Counted from the first letter of the stretch, positions 17,148-26,297 are shown. The stretch: DNA of 64,000 nucleotides from Halobaculum marinum (GCF_029338555.1 NZ_CP119989.1:2480001-2544000); one strand, 5' to 3'. Translations and numbers: made by a program. Notes: generated from the letters alone by a model not told the origin.

Positions 17148-17597
17148 TCAGTTCTCGGTCGACAGATCGGCCGACCACCGTCGCTCCAACCCCCACACGA
17201 ACGCCAGCTTCAGTGCCATCGACGCCGCGCCGGCGAGGATTGCTCGAACCGGTCGCCGGCGGTACGCCGCGTAAAGGGCGTACGCCGTCACCGGCCCGGA
17301 CACCGTGTTCAGTCGGTGCCACGCGCCCGGCGACGTCTCGTCGCGGAGCCACGCCCGCTCGGCGTCGACGACGCGGGTCATCCACGCGGGGTCGACCTCG
17401 GGGCCGCGCTCGACGCGCGGGAAGGCGACGGGGTTGACGACGGTCCACCCGAGTGCGACCGCGAGCACCCGCCTGTCCCGGGTGTACGCCGCCAACAGGA
17501 GGAGTGGGACCGCCAGGAACCGCGACCACCCGCTCTTGGGGTTGGCGTGGCGCTCCCAGAACACGTCGAGGTCGGCGAAGCGTCGTTTCGCGTCCAT
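17148..17597 (-). CDS. DUF6653-like membrane protein
   Basis: A 149-residue protein starting MDAKRRFADLDVFWERHANPKSGWSRF. The WERHANPxSGW pattern, two hydrophobic segments after it (LAVPLLLLAAYTRDRRVLAVALGWTVVNPVAF) and a further C-terminal hydrophobic region (TAYALYAAYRRRPVRAILAGAASMALKLAFVWGL) match a haloarchaeal/bacterial family known only as an uncharacterised domain (DUF6653, my recollection). Probably an integral membrane protein; function unknown. The ATG at 17597 fits the conserved start of the family better than the upstream GTG options. Confidence 0.72.
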   Translation of the reverse strand: MDAKRRFADLDVFWERHANPKSGWSRFLAVPLLLLAAYTRDRRVLAVALGWTVVNPVAFPRVERGPEVDPAWMTRVVDAERAWLRDETSPGAWHRLNTVSGPVTAYALYAAYRRRPVRAILAGAASMALKLAFVWGLERRWSADLSTEN

Positions 17598-17679
17598 ACG
17601 CACCGCGACGAGGACGGCTGTGAAAAGTGTACGTTCGTCGATCAGACGCGGCGCGGCCCGGCGACGCGCTCGTCGCCGC

Positions 17680-18312
17680 TCACCCGATGTGGCGGACGGC
17701 GTCGAACAGCCCCTGCACCGTCGAGACGGTGCGGTCGTCGTGGGCCTTCGGGTCGATGTAGAACTGTGCGCGGGCGCCGACGCGGTGGACACCCGCGACC
17801 AGCGTGTGCAGGAAGCGGTACGCCTCCCGCAGGTCGACGTACTGCAGCAGTGCGGTCACCGAGTCGAACGTGACGAAGAGGGTGCCGTGGTTGCGCGCCT
17901 CCTCGAGCGCGTCCTGCCACTTCATGCACAGGCCGGTGAGGTCCTGCGGGTGGGCGCCCTCGACGGCGAACGACCCGCCGTCGGCGGCGACGCGAGGCCC
18001 GGGAATCTCGCCGGTACCCGAGGCGTCGACGACCATGTGACACGGCGGTGACCCCACGTCGGCGCGCCACCGCTCGTGGAGCGCGAGCGGGTCGGTGTCG
18101 TAGGTGAACTCGACGACCGTCGGGTGGTCGACGTAGCTCCCCACCGCCTGCCGCTTCAGCATCGTCCGCCGCTCGGCGCCCGGCGGCGTCAGCACCAACT
18201 CGGCTTTCGACGACACGGCGCGCTCGGTCGACGCGGTCTCCTCGGATCCGACCGCCGACTCGCTCGCCGCGCGGCGGGGCCCCACTCCCTCGTTCGCCCG
18301 ACTCCCACTCAT
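17680..18312 (-). CDS. RecA/KaiC-like fold protein lacking Walker A (DUF7504-like)
   Basis: A 210-residue haloarchaeal protein. After about 40 polar residues, the core begins with AELVLTPPGAERRTMLKRQ where a RecA-fold ATPase would have a GxxxxGKT P-loop; no GKT is present. Later segments, FVTFDSVTALLQYVDLREAYRFLHTLVAGVHRVGARAQFYIDP, match the Walker B and following helix of KaiC-like proteins. Such proteins are often labelled HTR-like or DUF7504 and occur near signalling genes. Probably a non-ATP-hydrolysing regulator; target unknown. Confidence 0.7.
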   Translation of the reverse strand: MSGSRANEGVGPRRAASESAVGSEETASTERAVSSKAELVLTPPGAERRTMLKRQAVGSYVDHPTVVEFTYDTDPLALHERWRADVGSPPCHMVVDASGTGEIPGPRVAADGGSFAVEGAHPQDLTGLCMKWQDALEEARNHGTLFVTFDSVTALLQYVDLREAYRFLHTLVAGVHRVGARAQFYIDPKAHDDRTVSTVQGLFDAVRHIG

Positions 18313-18495
18313 CTGTCTACCTCTCGAAAACGCCGATCCGCACTTAATACAAACTCCCCGGTTCTCACAGCCGGTAACCGACTAGACGCCCCGTGACACC
18401 CGTTACCGCACGATCCAGCGATCCAGCCGATCCGTCGAACCATCGACCCGAGCGGTCTGCTCAGGCCTCGCGACACCGTCGCCGACGGCCGTCGG

Positions 18496-18573
18496 TCACG
18501 CCGCGAGGACTCCCGCGACCACCGCGAGCGTGAGGAAGCCGACCGCGCGAACACGGGATTCATACTCCGGCAC
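18496..18573 (-). CDS. possible 25-residue membrane microprotein
   Basis: A GTG-initiated frame beginning MPEYESRVRAVGFLTLAV. Eight polar residues are followed by a single hydrophobic helix (AVGFLTLAVVAGVLAA) and a TGA. It lies only 15 bases from the divergent mutL start. The frame is part of a very long GC-driven open frame antisense to mutL, so coding is not proven; only the hydrophobic helix at the right place argues for it. No TATA box or Shine-Dalgarno is apparent. Confidence 0.2.
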   Translation of the reverse strand: MPEYESRVRAVGFLTLAVVAGVLAA

Positions 18574-18588
18574 CGCTACCTGCCGACG

Positions 18589-20913
18589 ATGACCGGCGAG
18601 ATACGCGCGCTCGACGACCGGACCGTCCGCGAGATTGCCGCGGGCGAGGTGGTCGAGCGCCCCGCCTCCGTCGTGAAGGAACTCGTCGAGAACGCCCTCG
18701 ACGCCGGCGCCTCGCGCGTCGCCGTCGCCGTCGAGAACGGCGGCATCGACGGGATCCGCGTCCGCGACGACGGCGAGGGTATCCCGCCCGAGCAGATCCC
18801 GAAGGCCGTCGCGAAACACGCGACGAGCAAACTCGACGGGATGGCCGACCTCGACGCCGGCGTCGCCACCCTCGGCTTCCGCGGCGAGGCGCTCCACTCG
18901 GTGGGCGCGGTCGCCGAGTTGACGGTGCGGTCGCGCACGCCCGACGCCGACACCGGGTCGGAACTGGTCGTCGACCACGGCGACGAGACGGACGTGCGAG
19001 CGGCGGGCTGTCCGGTCGGCACGACCGTCGAAGTGCGCGACCTCTTCGGGCGCACGCCCGCCCGGCGGAAGTTCCTCAAGACGCCCGCGACGGAGTTCGA
19101 CCGCGTCAACGGCGTCGTGTCGGCGTACGCGCTCGCCAATCCCGACGTGGCTGTCTCGCTGGAGCACGACGGGCGCGAGGTGTTCGCCTCCCCGGGCGAC
19201 GGCGACCGCCGGTCGGCGGTGCTGGCCGTGTACGGGCGCGAAGTCGCCGAGTCGATGGTCGACGTCGAGTTCGCGTCCGAGTCGGGCGCCGTCGAGGTCC
19301 ACGGCCTCGTCTCGCACCCGGAGACGACTCGCGCGGGCCGGGAGTACCTCACGACGTACGTGAACGACCGCTGGGTGCGCGACGGCGACCTCCGCGGCGC
19401 CGTGGTCGACGCCTACGGCGGCCAGTTGGCGACCGACCGGTACCCGTTCGCCGTGCTGTTCGTGGACGTGCCCGCTACGGCGGTCGACGTGAACGTCCAC
19501 CCGCGCAAGACCGAGGTCAGGTTCGACGAGGACGCGGCAGTGATGGAGACGGTGCGGGAGGCCGTCCGCGAGGCGTTGCTGTCCCACGGCCTCCTGCGCT
19601 CGTCGGCGCCACGAGGACGCTCGGCGCCCGACGAGGCCGCCATCGACCCGGAGGTGGTCGGCGGCGCCGGCACCGACCACGAGCGCGCCGCCGCCGACCG
19701 CCGGGGGGCGGAGAACGACTCCGGCGACAGCGCCGAAAGTCCCGGCGCGGACACCACCTCGTCGGTGTTGGACGCGTGGGGGGGATCCGACGCCGCGACC
19801 CCAGACGACCCGAAGGACGCGCCGTCGGACGAGGGTTCGGTGCCGGTGGCGACCGACGAGCGAGCGGGGGGTGACGAAGCGGAGGGAGACACCGAAGACG
19901 CGACGACGCCGGACGAGGCAGCCCCCGTCGGCGTCGACTCCGACGGGGCCGACGCTGCCGGCGGCGACGACGCCTGGCGCGTCGACGTGAGCGCGAGCGA
20001 CGCCAGCAGGCCGACGGATCACCCCGCACGCGGGCGGACCGACGCGACCGCGGGCGACGCCCCCACGCCCCGCGCGTGGCAGACGGACACCGCAGGGGAC
20101 GCCTCCGGCAACGCCGAGGGGGACGACGACGCCGACGATGCCGACGACGCCGACAACGCCGCCGACGCAACCGGCGGCACGTCGTCCGCGAGTGAGCGGC
20201 GAGACGAGGGGAGTCGCTCGTGGGGGGCGCCCTCGCAGTCCACCCTCGCGGGCGGCACCACCGACGAACGGACCGAGCACGACCGCCTCCCGGCGATGCG
20301 GGTGCTCGGCCAGTACGACGACACCTACGTCGTCTGCGAGACGGACGCGGGGCTGGTGCTCGTCGACCAGCACGCCGCCGACGAGCGCGTGAACTACGAA
20401 CGGCTCCAGCGGGCCGTCGGCGACGGTGCGCCGACGCAGACGCTCGCGGCACCCGTCACGCTGGAGTTGACCGCGCGCGAGTCGGAACTGTTCGAGACGT
20501 TCCGCGAGGCGCTCGGTGAGATCGGGTTCCGTGCCGAGCGCGCGGCGGCGGACGCCGACGACACCCACGCGGTCGCGGTGACGGCGGTGCCGGCGGTGTT
20601 CGACGCGACGCTCGACCCGGACCTCCTGCGCGACGTGCTCGCGGCGTTCGCCGACGAGGTGACCGCCGCCGACCGGCCCGTCTCGGAGGTCGCGGACGCG
20701 CTCCTTGCGGATCTGGCGTGCTACCCGTCGGTGACGGGCAACACCTCGCTCACCGAGGGGAGCGTCGCCGACCTGCTCGACGCGCTCGACGACTGCGAGA
20801 ACCCCTACGCCTGTCCCCACGGGCGTCCCGTGCTGGTGGAGTTCGGGGCCGAAGAGATCGAAGACCGGTTCGAGCGCGACTACCCCGGCCACGGCGGGCG
20901 ACGGGCGGAGTAG
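18589..20913 (+). CDS. mutL: DNA mismatch repair endonuclease MutL
   Basis: A 774-residue MutL. The N-terminal GHKL ATPase shows ELVENALDAG (with the catalytic Glu/Asn helix), DDGEGIP, KHATSK and GFRGEALHS within residues 30-105. The C-terminal dimerisation/endonuclease domain has the metal-binding DQHA(X)2E(X)4E motif at about 593-604 (DQHAADERVNYE) and CPHGRP near 742. It nicks the strand to be repaired after MutS recognition. Between the domains (about 340-575) lies an unusually long, disordered Asp/Ala/Gly-rich linker. mutS is not in the window. Confidence 0.96.
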   Translation: MTGEIRALDDRTVREIAAGEVVERPASVVKELVENALDAGASRVAVAVENGGIDGIRVRDDGEGIPPEQIPKAVAKHATSKLDGMADLDAGVATLGFRGEALHSVGAVAELTVRSRTPDADTGSELVVDHGDETDVRAAGCPVGTTVEVRDLFGRTPARRKFLKTPATEFDRVNGVVSAYALANPDVAVSLEHDGREVFASPGDGDRRSAVLAVYGREVAESMVDVEFASESGAVEVHGLVSHPETTRAGREYLTTYVNDRWVRDGDLRGAVVDAYGGQLATDRYPFAVLFVDVPATAVDVNVHPRKTEVRFDEDAAVMETVREAVREALLSHGLLRSSAPRGRSAPDEAAIDPEVVGGAGTDHERAAADRRGAENDSGDSAESPGADTTSSVLDAWGGSDAATPDDPKDAPSDEGSVPVATDERAGGDEAEGDTEDATTPDEAAPVGVDSDGADAAGGDDAWRVDVSASDASRPTDHPARGRTDATAGDAPTPRAWQTDTAGDASGNAEGDDDADDADDADNAADATGGTSSASERRDEGSRSWGAPSQSTLAGGTTDERTEHDRLPAMRVLGQYDDTYVVCETDAGLVLVDQHAADERVNYERLQRAVGDGAPTQTLAAPVTLELTARESELFETFREALGEIGFRAERAAADADDTHAVAVTAVPAVFDATLDPDLLRDVLAAFADEVTAADRPVSEVADALLADLACYPSVTGNTSLTEGSVADLLDALDDCENPYACPHGRPVLVEFGAEEIEDRFERDYPGHGGRRAE

Positions 20914-21015
20914 CCGCGCCGCCACATCCGAATCCGCCGCCGACGATGCGGCCCGCACCGTTCGCGTCGGCGGGCTTCCAGACCCTTCTTGTGGGCCGAC
21001 CCCGTCGGCCCGCGC

Positions 21016-21975
21016 ATGACAGACCTCGTCACGTTCGGGGAGACGATGCTTCGTCTCTCCCCGCCGGAGGGGACCCGACTGGAGACGACCGAGCAGTTCG
21101 ACGTGCGCATCGGCGGCGCCGAGAGCAACGTCGCCGTCGCGGGCGCCTCGCTGGGTCTCGACGCCGCGTGGCTCTCGAAACTCCCATCGTCTCCGCTCGG
21201 GCGACGCGTCGTCCGCGAGTTGCGCTCCCACGGCGTCCGCACCGGCGTCGCGTGGGCCGACGCCGACGACACCCGACTCGGGACGTACTACCTCGAACAC
21301 GGCGGCGAACCGCGCGGCACGAACGTCATCTACGACCGCGCCGACGCGGCGGTGACCACCGTCGCACCCGAGGAACTCCCGCTGGGCGTCCTCGACGAGG
21401 CGACGACGTTCCACACGACCGGCATCACGCCGGCGCTGTCCGAACACGCCCGCGCGACGACGGCCACGCTGTTGGAGCGTGCGAGTGCCGCCGGCGCGAC
21501 TACCACCTTCGACCTCAACTACCGGAGCAAACTGTGGAGCCACGCGGAGGCGCGCGGCACACTCCGCGACCTGTTCGAGCACGTCGACACGCTGTTCGTC
21601 GCCCGACGCGACGCCGAGGCGGTGCTCGACCGCGAGGGCGAGGTCGTCGAGGTGGCCCACGGCCTCGCGACTGACCACGACTTCGAGACGGTCGTGATCA
21701 CCCGCGGCGACCACGGCGCGCTCGCGCTCCACGAGGGTGAGGTGTACGAACAGCCGGTGTACGAGGCCGACACCCTCGACGCCATCGGGACGGGCGACGC
21801 CTTCGTCGGCGGCTTCCTCGCCCAGCGAGCCATCGGCGGCGACATCGACGCCGCGCTGGAGTGGGGTGCCGCGACCGCGTCGCTCAAGCGAACCATCTCG
21901 GGCGACCTCGCGGTCGTCACGCGCGAAGAGGTCGAGCGCGTGGTCGAAGAGGGCGACGGCGGCATCTCGCGGTAG
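21016..21975 (+). CDS. kdgK: 2-keto-3-deoxygluconate kinase (PfkB family)
   Basis: A 319-residue ribokinase-fold enzyme starting [19 protein letters not shown]. The N-terminal substrate part [17 protein letters not shown] and the ATP/catalytic motif [13 protein letters not shown] (GxGD base Asp) are clear. The start and the MLRLSPP segment match haloarchaeal KDG kinase, which phosphorylates 2-keto-3-deoxygluconate in the semi-phosphorylative Entner-Doudoroff pathway. Another PfkB sugar substrate cannot be excluded without a tree. Its location shortly after pgk/gap is consistent with sugar catabolism but is not an operon. Confidence 0.85.
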   Translation: MTDLVTFGETMLRLSPPEGTRLETTEQFDVRIGGAESNVAVAGASLGLDAAWLSKLPSSPLGRRVVRELRSHGVRTGVAWADADDTRLGTYYLEHGGEPRGTNVIYDRADAAVTTVAPEELPLGVLDEATTFHTTGITPALSEHARATTATLLERASAAGATTTFDLNYRSKLWSHAEARGTLRDLFEHVDTLFVARRDAEAVLDREGEVVEVAHGLATDHDFETVVITRGDHGALALHEGEVYEQPVYEADTLDAIGTGDAFVGGFLAQRAIGGDIDAALEWGAATASLKRTISGDLAVVTREEVERVVEEGDGGISR

Positions 21976-21986
21976 AACGTCGCCGT

Positions 21987-22655
21987 TCAGGCCCGGCCGC
22001 GACCGCGGACGCCGTCTGCGTCCGACGACGACTCGGCGTGGTCTAAGGCGGTCGCGTACGCTTCGCGCACCTCGGTGAACGCCTCGCGACTCCCGCCCTG
22101 GTCCGGGTGAGTCTCTTTCACCTTCTCGCGGTAGGCGCGCTCGACGCTGTCCTCGTCGGCGGTCGAGGGGAGCCCGAGCGTGTCGAACGCGGAGACGACG
22201 GGGGTCGTCCCCGCCGCCCCGGCGCGCGCTCCCCGGTCGGGCCCGACCCCGATCTCCGGCACCTCGAACGGGAGGCGCCGCCCGAGGTGCCACCCGGGCA
22301 TCTCGTACTCACAGAGGATCACGTGGACGTCGCGCTCGTCGTCGTCGCGGAGCGCGAAGTAGGCGTGCACGTCGAAGGTGAGCGCGACTCGCCGCTCGGG
22401 GAGATAGAACGCGACCCGCGTGCCGTCGAGGTCGACGTCCTCGACGAACCGCTCGTCGATGCGGCGGAGGTAGTCTCGGATCTCGGCCGCCCGGCGGAGC
22501 GACCCCTGGTCGGGCCCGCCTCGCCGCGTGGGCGGGTCGGGGAACCAGCGGTTGGCCGCAAGGAAGACGGCCGCGACTCCGACAGAGGCGACGAGGCCGA
22601 ACACGACCCCCCAGACGAGCCACCCGGGGAGCGCGGCGATCCACTCACCGAACAC
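21987..22655 (-). CDS. membrane-anchored J-domain protein
   Basis: A 222-residue protein from a GTG start. One N-terminal transmembrane helix (LVWGVVFGLVASVGVAAVFLAA, about 13-34) is followed by a conserved central domain (about 50-140) and a C-terminal J domain with the HPD motif at about 183-185 (KETHPDQGG). The J domain should stimulate DnaK ATPase, here at the cytoplasmic membrane face. The combination of anchor and C-terminal J domain is a haloarchaeal architecture; the central domain has no name I know. Confidence 0.85.
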   Translation of the reverse strand: MFGEWIAALPGWLVWGVVFGLVASVGVAAVFLAANRWFPDPPTRRGGPDQGSLRRAAEIRDYLRRIDERFVEDVDLDGTRVAFYLPERRVALTFDVHAYFALRDDDERDVHVILCEYEMPGWHLGRRLPFEVPEIGVGPDRGARAGAAGTTPVVSAFDTLGLPSTADEDSVERAYREKVKETHPDQGGSREAFTEVREAYATALDHAESSSDADGVRGRGRA

Positions 22656-22820
22656 ACCCGCGATTGGCGTCGACCGTTCTTGAACCCCTCGCCGGGTGCG
22701 GTCGTCGCCACACTACCCCTCGGTCGTCCAGTGCCGATCATCCGCTTCGAGGAGGCAGCCACCGACGACCTGACCGCCGCCGCCGACAGCGGCGCGGCGA
22801 CTGACGATGTGCAGCCCCGG

Positions 22821-23288
22821 TCACCCGACCGACTGGACGTACTCGACCCGCTTCGGCCGGAAGCCCGCATCCGTGTAGAACCGGCGCGCACCCTCGTTGT
22901 CCCACTCACAGCCCACCTTCAGGAAGTCGCAGCCGCGCTCGCGGGCCAGTTCTCGAACACGGTCGAGGACGGTCGCGCCGTGGCCGCGGTTCCGGTGTGG
23001 TTCGTCGATGGCGAGGTTCACCACGCGGAGGTATTGGTCGTGGGACCGTGAGGGATGGGTCCCCTCGCGGAGCGTGAGGAAGCCAATCGTCTCGCCCGCG
23101 TGGACGAGGAGGTAGTCGGTGGTGTCGTCGTCGTCGAGGTGGGCGCGGAAGCCGTCGTCCGGGACTGCGTCACGGTCCGGGTAGGCGAGTTCGTTCAGGT
23201 CGTCGTGCGTCTCCATCGCCGTCGCCAGATCGTACCACCGGTCGACGAGCGCGTCGAGGTCCGAAGTGGTGGCAGGACGGAGTTTCAT
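22821..23288 (-). CDS. GNAT-family N-acetyltransferase
   Basis: A 155-residue acetyltransferase starting MKLRPATTSDLDALVDRWYD. The acetyl-CoA site is visible as NLAIDEPHRNRGHGATVLDRV (motif A, R/QxxGxG/A type) followed by KVGCEWDNEGARRFYTDAGF (motif B). Acceptor unknown. An in-frame GTG/ATG 60 bases upstream exists, but the MKLRPAT start is family-typical. Monocistronic, convergent toward the J-domain gene. Confidence 0.88.
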   Translation of the reverse strand: MKLRPATTSDLDALVDRWYDLATAMETHDDLNELAYPDRDAVPDDGFRAHLDDDDTTDYLLVHAGETIGFLTLREGTHPSRSHDQYLRVVNLAIDEPHRNRGHGATVLDRVRELARERGCDFLKVGCEWDNEGARRFYTDAGFRPKRVEYVQSVG

Positions 23289-23413
23289 GCGTCGACGCTC
23301 GGGCGAGCGTACTTGAACATCGCTCCGCCGTGGCAAGTCGTCCCGCACGGACAGCAGTCGCTGACGGGTAGAAAACGAAGGAGGGACCGATCAGTGTGGT
23401 GTGGTCGCCGCGT

Positions 23414-23674
23414 TCAGAGCATCCCGTTGTCCTTCAGCCCCTGCATGACGTCGTCGACGAGGGAGTCGACGTCGTCGTACGGGAAGTCCTGGCTGGAGCC
23501 GAGTTTCGCGGCCAGCTCCATCGCCGTGAAGGAGACGTCGCCGGACTCGAACTTCGTGCCCGGCCCCTTCGGGAGCGCCGGCACGAGGTCCATCTGGCTG
23601 GACACGGGGAAGTCGGCGCCCGAGAATGCCTCTTCGAACTGCGCGCGGAGGTCGGCTTCGACGTCGTCGGACAT
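23414..23674 (-). CDS. MTH865-family protein
   Basis: An 86-residue helical protein, MSDDVEADLRAQFEEAFSGA, of the MTH865-like family. The family signature here is the FSGADFPVSSQMDLVPALPKGPGTKFESGDVSFTAMELA region (visible as FPVSSQMDLVPALP and GTKFESGD), followed by DDVMQGLKDNGML. The family has an EF-hand-like fold; function unknown. An upstream in-frame GTG is possible, but the ATG at 23674 matches the family. A TATA-like CTTTTTG lies 29 bases upstream. Confidence 0.87.
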   Translation of the reverse strand: MSDDVEADLRAQFEEAFSGADFPVSSQMDLVPALPKGPGTKFESGDVSFTAMELAAKLGSSQDFPYDDVDSLVDDVMQGLKDNGML

Positions 23675-23802
23675 ACGCACCCAACGCGGGGGAGCGGCCC
23701 AAAAAGCGTTCCGGAACCACGGTGAACTCCGGGAGAGTTTCTACAGGCGGCCGTCCGGGCCGGAACCCTCGCGGTTAATCGGGGGGCGACCCAAGCGCCG
23801 GT

Positions 23803-24855
23803 ATGGCGTTCGACTTCGACTTCGACCTGCTGCGCGAGTTGACCGAGACGAGCGGTGTCCCCGGCTACGAGGACCGTGTCCGCGACCACGTCCGCGCCGT
23901 CTTCGACGAGGCCGTCGACGAGGTGCGAACCGACTCGATGGGCAACGTGATCGGGACGATCGAGGGGAGCGGCGACTACGAGGTGGCCGTCGCCGCCCAC
24001 ATGGACGAGATCGGCTTCATGGTGAAACACGTCACCGACGACGGCTTCCTCAAGGTGGACGCTCTCGGCGGCTGGGACGCCCGCGTCCTGCGCGCTCAAC
24101 GCGTGCGCGTCCACACCCAACAGGGCGACCTCACGGGCGTCATCGGGTCGGTGCCGCCGCACACGCTCTCGAAGGAGGACCGCGAGAAGGAGGACGCCGT
24201 CGAGGACGTCGTCATCGACCTCGGTCGCGAGGGCGAGGAGGTGGCGGACCTCGTCTCCGTCGGCGACCTCGTCACGATGGAGCAGACGACCGTCGAGATG
24301 GGCGACACGGTGACCGGGAAGGCGCTCGACGACCGCGTCTGCCTGTTCGCGATGCTGGAGTCCGCTCGCGAACTGGAAGACCCGGAGGCGACGGTTCACT
24401 TCTGCGCGACCGTCCAGGAGGAGGTCGGTCTCCGCGGCGCGCAGGCGCTCGGCGTCGACGTCGACCCGGACCTGGCCATCGCGCTGGACGTGACCATCGC
24501 CTCCGACATCGACGGCGTCGAGGAGGACAAGCAGGTGACCCGTCTCGGCGACGGCGCCGCGGTGAAGCTGAAGGACGGCTCGGTGATCACGAACCCGAAG
24601 GTGACGCGCCGCCTGCGCGACGTGGCGGAGGCCGAGGACATCGACTACCAACTGGAGGTGCTCCCCGCCGGCGGCACCGACACCGCCGCGTTCCAGAAGG
24701 CCAACGGCGCCAAGCCGGTCGGCGCCCTCTCGATCCCGACGCGCTACCTCCACACCGTCACCGAGACGGCCCACGGCGACGACATCCGCGCCACCATCGA
24801 CCTGCTCACCGCGTTCCTCGCGAGCGAGGACGGCGGGAACGACTACTCACTGTAG
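23803..24855 (+). CDS. M42-family metallopeptidase
   Basis: A 350-residue cobalt/zinc-activated aminopeptidase of the M42 (TET/YsdC) family. Metal and catalytic residues are visible: H66 and D68 in AAHMDEIGF, the Asp of KALDDRVC, E206/E207 in TVQEEVGLRG, and the His of RYLHTVTE. Members form dodecameric cages that remove N-terminal residues from peptides produced by the proteasome. An AT-rich GGTTAATC lies 27 bases upstream of the ATG, which fits a leaderless mRNA. It stands alone. Confidence 0.92.
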   Translation: MAFDFDFDLLRELTETSGVPGYEDRVRDHVRAVFDEAVDEVRTDSMGNVIGTIEGSGDYEVAVAAHMDEIGFMVKHVTDDGFLKVDALGGWDARVLRAQRVRVHTQQGDLTGVIGSVPPHTLSKEDREKEDAVEDVVIDLGREGEEVADLVSVGDLVTMEQTTVEMGDTVTGKALDDRVCLFAMLESARELEDPEATVHFCATVQEEVGLRGAQALGVDVDPDLAIALDVTIASDIDGVEEDKQVTRLGDGAAVKLKDGSVITNPKVTRRLRDVAEAEDIDYQLEVLPAGGTDTAAFQKANGAKPVGALSIPTRYLHTVTETAHGDDIRATIDLLTAFLASEDGGNDYSL

Positions 24856-25168
24856 ACAGACGGAAGAACGGGCCGCGGGTCAGCGGGTTCCGCTCGGGGC
24901 CCGACTGCGCGGACCCCGACTGCAGTGGGAGCGACGGCCATCGTGTGCCTCTGACATCCCCATGTGGCTCCCCGGCTACGAGTCCTCGGTAGGATGGTTT
25001 GAACGTGTCGAAGAACGGATATAAGTTACCAGTTCGATTCACTGTGTGTTCGTGATGCGTTCGCATCGGCCTGCTACCCGGCGATCTCCACACACCGACC
25101 GGTCGAAGCGGTCTGCTGAAACCAGCGCCTTCGCTGACAAGTGATCTGTCTACCTCGCGTCTGGCTGG
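24856..25168. other. 313-bp intergenic region, no gene; possible structured RNA
   Basis: This region is lower in GC than its surroundings. It has an AT-rich GGATATAAG at 25017-25025 that could be a rightward TATA box. Downstream are a hairpin GATGC-GTTC-GCATC (25054-25067), enclosed by TGTGTG (25043-25048) and CACACA (25089-25094), and a CGACCGGTCG dyad (25096-25105). This might be a small RNA, but no coding frame or known RNA family was recognised. Confidence 0.35.
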
Positions 25169-26128
25169 CTACTCGCCAGCGCGCGCGTCTTCCATCGCCG
25201 ACAGGACCGCGCCCCACGCGACGGGTGGGGCTTCCTCGTCGACCGCGCGGTCGAACGCGGCCAGTCGGTCGTCGAAGCGGTCGCGCCAGGCGTCCCGCTC
25301 GGCGTAGGTGAGCGTCGCCGCGACGGCGTCGAGGCGGTCGTCGAGGTCCTCGAGGTCCGAGGCGAGCGTCGAGCGCGACGGCTCCACGTCCTCGGGGTCG
25401 ATGTCGGCCCGCTCGTCGAGCGTCACGACGTCTGCGAGCTCCGCCCGCAGGTCGGCCACCTGCAGCGCCAGCACGCGGCGGCGGAGCCGACAGTCGAACC
25501 ACGTGTCGGCGTCAGCGTCGGCGTCGCCGAGTGCGCTCGCGTCCGACTCCACCCGCTCGACCGCGGCGGTGAGTTCACGAACGTCGCCGTCGAGTTCGTC
25601 GTGACGCGCACGCGCGGACGACACCCACCGCTCGAACGCATCGGCGTCCATCCCGAGTTCGTCGGCGGCGGCCTGGAGTTCGTTGGCCTCCGCGCCGAGT
25701 TGGTCCGCCTCGCGCGCGAGGTCGTACACCGCCGCGCCGTCGAGGTCGTCTGCACGCGAGACGAGCGCCTGAAGGTCCGCATCGAGGTCCGACACCGCCG
25801 CTTCGATGCGCGACAGGCGGGCGTCGAAGTCGTCCAGGCGGTCGGCGACCGTCGGGACGTCCCGCAGGCCGTCGGCGGCCTCGCGCGCGTCGTCGACGTC
25901 GAGGCCGGCGAACTCCGCGCGCGTGGCCGGCGTCGACACGACCTTGGCGAGGTGGGCCAACGCCCCCTGGACGCCGTCGGCGGTGACGACGCCGTCCTCT
26001 GCGACCGTCGAGAGCGTCGCGCGGGCGGTGTCGGCGTCGACGGCGCGGCGCTGTGTGACGACCGCTGCCGCCTCGTCCACCGACCGTCCGATGATCCCAT
26101 CGGCGTCCGCGTCGTCGGAGTCAGGCAT
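25169..26128 (-). CDS. haloarchaeal coiled-coil protein of unknown function
   Basis: A 319-residue very acidic protein. Residues about 95-260 are heptad-rich (LDDFDARLSRIEAAVSDLDADLQALVSRADDLD and following), predicting a long coiled coil resembling a methyl-accepting transducer but without a membrane anchor or signal domain; similar haloarchaeal proteins have been labelled 'halo transducer'. It ends AVLSAMEDARAGE. Cytosolic; the function is not known. It is divergent from the pst operon. Confidence 0.72.
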   Translation of the reverse strand: MPDSDDADADGIIGRSVDEAAAVVTQRRAVDADTARATLSTVAEDGVVTADGVQGALAHLAKVVSTPATRAEFAGLDVDDAREAADGLRDVPTVADRLDDFDARLSRIEAAVSDLDADLQALVSRADDLDGAAVYDLAREADQLGAEANELQAAADELGMDADAFERWVSSARARHDELDGDVRELTAAVERVESDASALGDADADADTWFDCRLRRRVLALQVADLRAELADVVTLDERADIDPEDVEPSRSTLASDLEDLDDRLDAVAATLTYAERDAWRDRFDDRLAAFDRAVDEEAPPVAWGAVLSAMEDARAGE

Positions 26129-26297
26129 ACGAACGGGGGAAGCGCACGCCGCAGGATATAGCTTCGGTCACGAGGAGGCGATTCACGACGCTCCGGGGCG
26201 CTGCGGACCGATACCCACACCCCACGACTATATAGCACAATCCAGCACTAGGGACGCTATGTACAACACACGTTGCCACGGAGGGCTACCCCATCTC

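Noticed and set aside
18496-22293. A 1,265-residue leftward open frame covering mutL and kdgK
   Set aside because: It is antisense to two certain genes and has the Arg/Val/Asp composition of a GC-rich shadow frame.
24853-25152. TAGACAGA...TCTGTCTA inverted pair flanking about 300 bp, suggesting a small transposable element
   Set aside because: Only 8 bp with no extended match, no target-site duplication, and the left copy contains the stop codon of the M42 gene. An 8-mer pair is expected by chance in this space.
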